Shown here: piece after piece, positions 13,358 through 13,742 of the stretch
How the letters are laid out: every line of letters begins with the position of its first letter
Numbering within the stretch: the stretch's first letter is position 1
Assembly (NCBI GenBank): GCA_030447005.1
Contig: JAUJME010000020.1
Coordinates: forward strand, 1,588 to 15,329
Direction of reading: 5' to 3'
Length of the DNA stretch: 13,742 nucleotides
Source: Solirubrobacteraceae bacterium
Lineage (GTDB): Bacteria > Actinomycetota > Thermoleophilia > Solirubrobacterales > Solirubrobacteraceae
Notes under the pieces: generated by a model
Database searches by the model: none
What the model saw: only the letters and a program-made list of their open reading frames with translations
Told to the model about the DNA's origin: nothing
Made by a program: the position numbers and the translations under genes

Positions 13358-13591
13358 ATGGACATGGACTTCGCCGACACCGTCTTCGCCGCCACCAACG
13401 GCTCCTACCTGTTCCTGGGAGCCGTCCTGCTGATGATCTTCGGGATGGTCTTCGGGCTGTTCAGCAAGCGCGGCAACGCGATCGCCAAGCGCCCGACGGA
13501 CGGCCGCGGCGAGGCCCCGGGCGCCGAGGGCAAGAGCGAGCAGGACCACGACCGGGGGGAGCACACCCCGGTCGATCACGGCACCCGCTGA
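13358..13591 (+). CDS. Small single-pass membrane protein of unknown function
   Basis: A 77-residue protein with a short acidic N-terminus (MDMDFAD), one transmembrane helix at about 17-36 (YLFLGAVLLMIFGMVFGLF) and a hydrophilic, charged C-terminal tail of about 40 residues (SKRGNAIAKRP, then Glu/Asp/His-rich). This composition is distinct from noise frames here. ATG 13358 or 13364 could be the start. A TAGCGG box (13351-13356) seven bases before 13364 would fit a leaderless start at the second Met. It follows the SDR gene by 24 bases and could share its transcript. I recognise no family. Confidence 0.65.
   Translation: MDMDFADTVFAATNGSYLFLGAVLLMIFGMVFGLFSKRGNAIAKRPTDGRGEAPGAEGKSEQDHDRGEHTPVDHGTR
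13549..13574 (+). other. Strong GC hairpin at the 3' end of the small membrane gene
   Basis: CGACCGGGG (13549-13557) and CCCCGGTCG (13566-13574) form a perfect nine-base-pair stem with an eight-base loop, just inside the stop of the gene. No U-rich run follows. It could act as a GC-type terminator or 3' stabiliser before the next promoter at 13603, or be chance. Confidence 0.3.
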
Positions 13592-13602
13592 TCGCCGGCC
13601 GG

Positions 13603-13608
13603 TAGGGT
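13603..13608 (+). promoter_or_regulatory. -10 element of the M29 aminopeptidase gene
   Basis: TAGGGT, within the same GGTAGGGTCG string seen before 8347 and 12425, ends ten bases before ATG 13619. Confidence 0.5.
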
Positions 13609-13618
13609 CGATCGCTCG

Positions 13619-13742
13619 ATGGACGACCCGACGGTCGAGCGCCTCGCCGAGCTGATCGTCGGCTTCGGGGCCAACGTGCAGCCGGGTCAGATCGTCGCCG
13701 TGAGCTGCGAGCCGGGCAAGGAGTACCTCGTGCGCCGGATCG
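13619..13742 (+). CDS. Aminopeptidase, M29 (thermophilic metalloprotease) family, N-terminal part
   Basis: The frame from ATG 13619 runs off the right edge after 41 codons. The visible part contains ERLAELIVGFGANVQPGQIV, followed by AVSCEPGKEYLVRRI. This matches the conserved N-terminus of M29 aminopeptidases, where 'LA.L.V..G.NVQPGQ' precedes the first strand. The metal ligands lie in the missing C-terminal half, so activity cannot be judged. No Shine-Dalgarno is seen; the TAGGGT box ten bases upstream suggests a very short leader. Confidence 0.75.
   Translation, partial: MDDPTVERLAELIVGFGANVQPGQIVAVSCEPGKEYLVRRI

Noticed and set aside
11810..13579. 589-residue minus-strand open frame
   Set aside because: It is antisense to the SDR and small membrane genes and has no domain features. 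Only a short LysR-like segment within it reflects the frameshifted remnant.
1..13742. CRISPR arrays, insertion sequences, integrases, phage genes or rRNA
   Set aside because: No spaced direct repeats, transposase or integrase motifs, or rRNA segments were seen by eye on either strand.

Overview
The window is very GC-rich, with dense, short-spaced genes on both strands and frequent GTG/TTG starts. It reads as a chromosomal segment of a high-GC actinobacterium. The gene content and the repeated TAnnnT boxes just upstream of start codons suggest a Thermoleophilia/Solirubrobacterales-like organism; that placement is inference, since no marker gene here settles it.

Region 1 (about 1-7800) is an exopolysaccharide (EPS) locus. 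On the minus strand, in order of transcription, lie a GT4 glycosyltransferase (5758-4700), a cyclic-di-GMP-I (GEMM-I) riboswitch (4651-4556), a secreted clan GH-A glycoside hydrolase resembling PslG/GH39 (4530-3049), a fused Wzz-type chain-length regulator/BY-kinase (2976-1429) and a Wzy/O-antigen-ligase-like membrane protein (1432-62). The last two overlap by four bases. Divergent from them are an NAD-dependent sugar epimerase/dehydratase (5913-6899) and, four bases after its stop, an unannotated 28-residue single-pass membrane microprotein (6904-6990). A PHP-family CpsB/YwqE-type phosphotyrosine phosphatase (7801-6998) converges on these. The locus therefore holds a kinase and a candidate cognate phosphatase, polymerisation and chain-length functions, a glycan hydrolase and a second-messenger sensor. 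The riboswitch is the standout observation: it would let c-di-GMP control the hydrolase and probably the downstream kinase and polymerase genes.

Region 2 (about 7800-11720) holds mostly housekeeping or stress genes: a UspA protein, a small membrane protein, a secreted subtilisin-like protease, tRNA adenosine deaminase TadA overlapping a GNAT acetyltransferase, and a YfcE-like metallophosphoesterase.

Region 3 (11749-12424) has tRNA-Ser(CGA) followed by about 560 bases without an intact gene. This stretch contains two decayed gene remnants on opposite strands: a LysR effector-binding domain with compensating frameshifts, and a GAF-domain fragment with an internal deletion and a frameshift.

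Region 4 (12425-13742) has an SDR dehydrogenase, a small membrane protein and the start of an M29-family aminopeptidase. Several genes (12425, 13619, 8347, 7801, 11714) carry a TAnnnT -10-like hexamer only 5-10 bases before the start codon, which suggests leaderless or near-leaderless mRNAs. No CRISPR array, insertion sequence or rRNA gene was seen.
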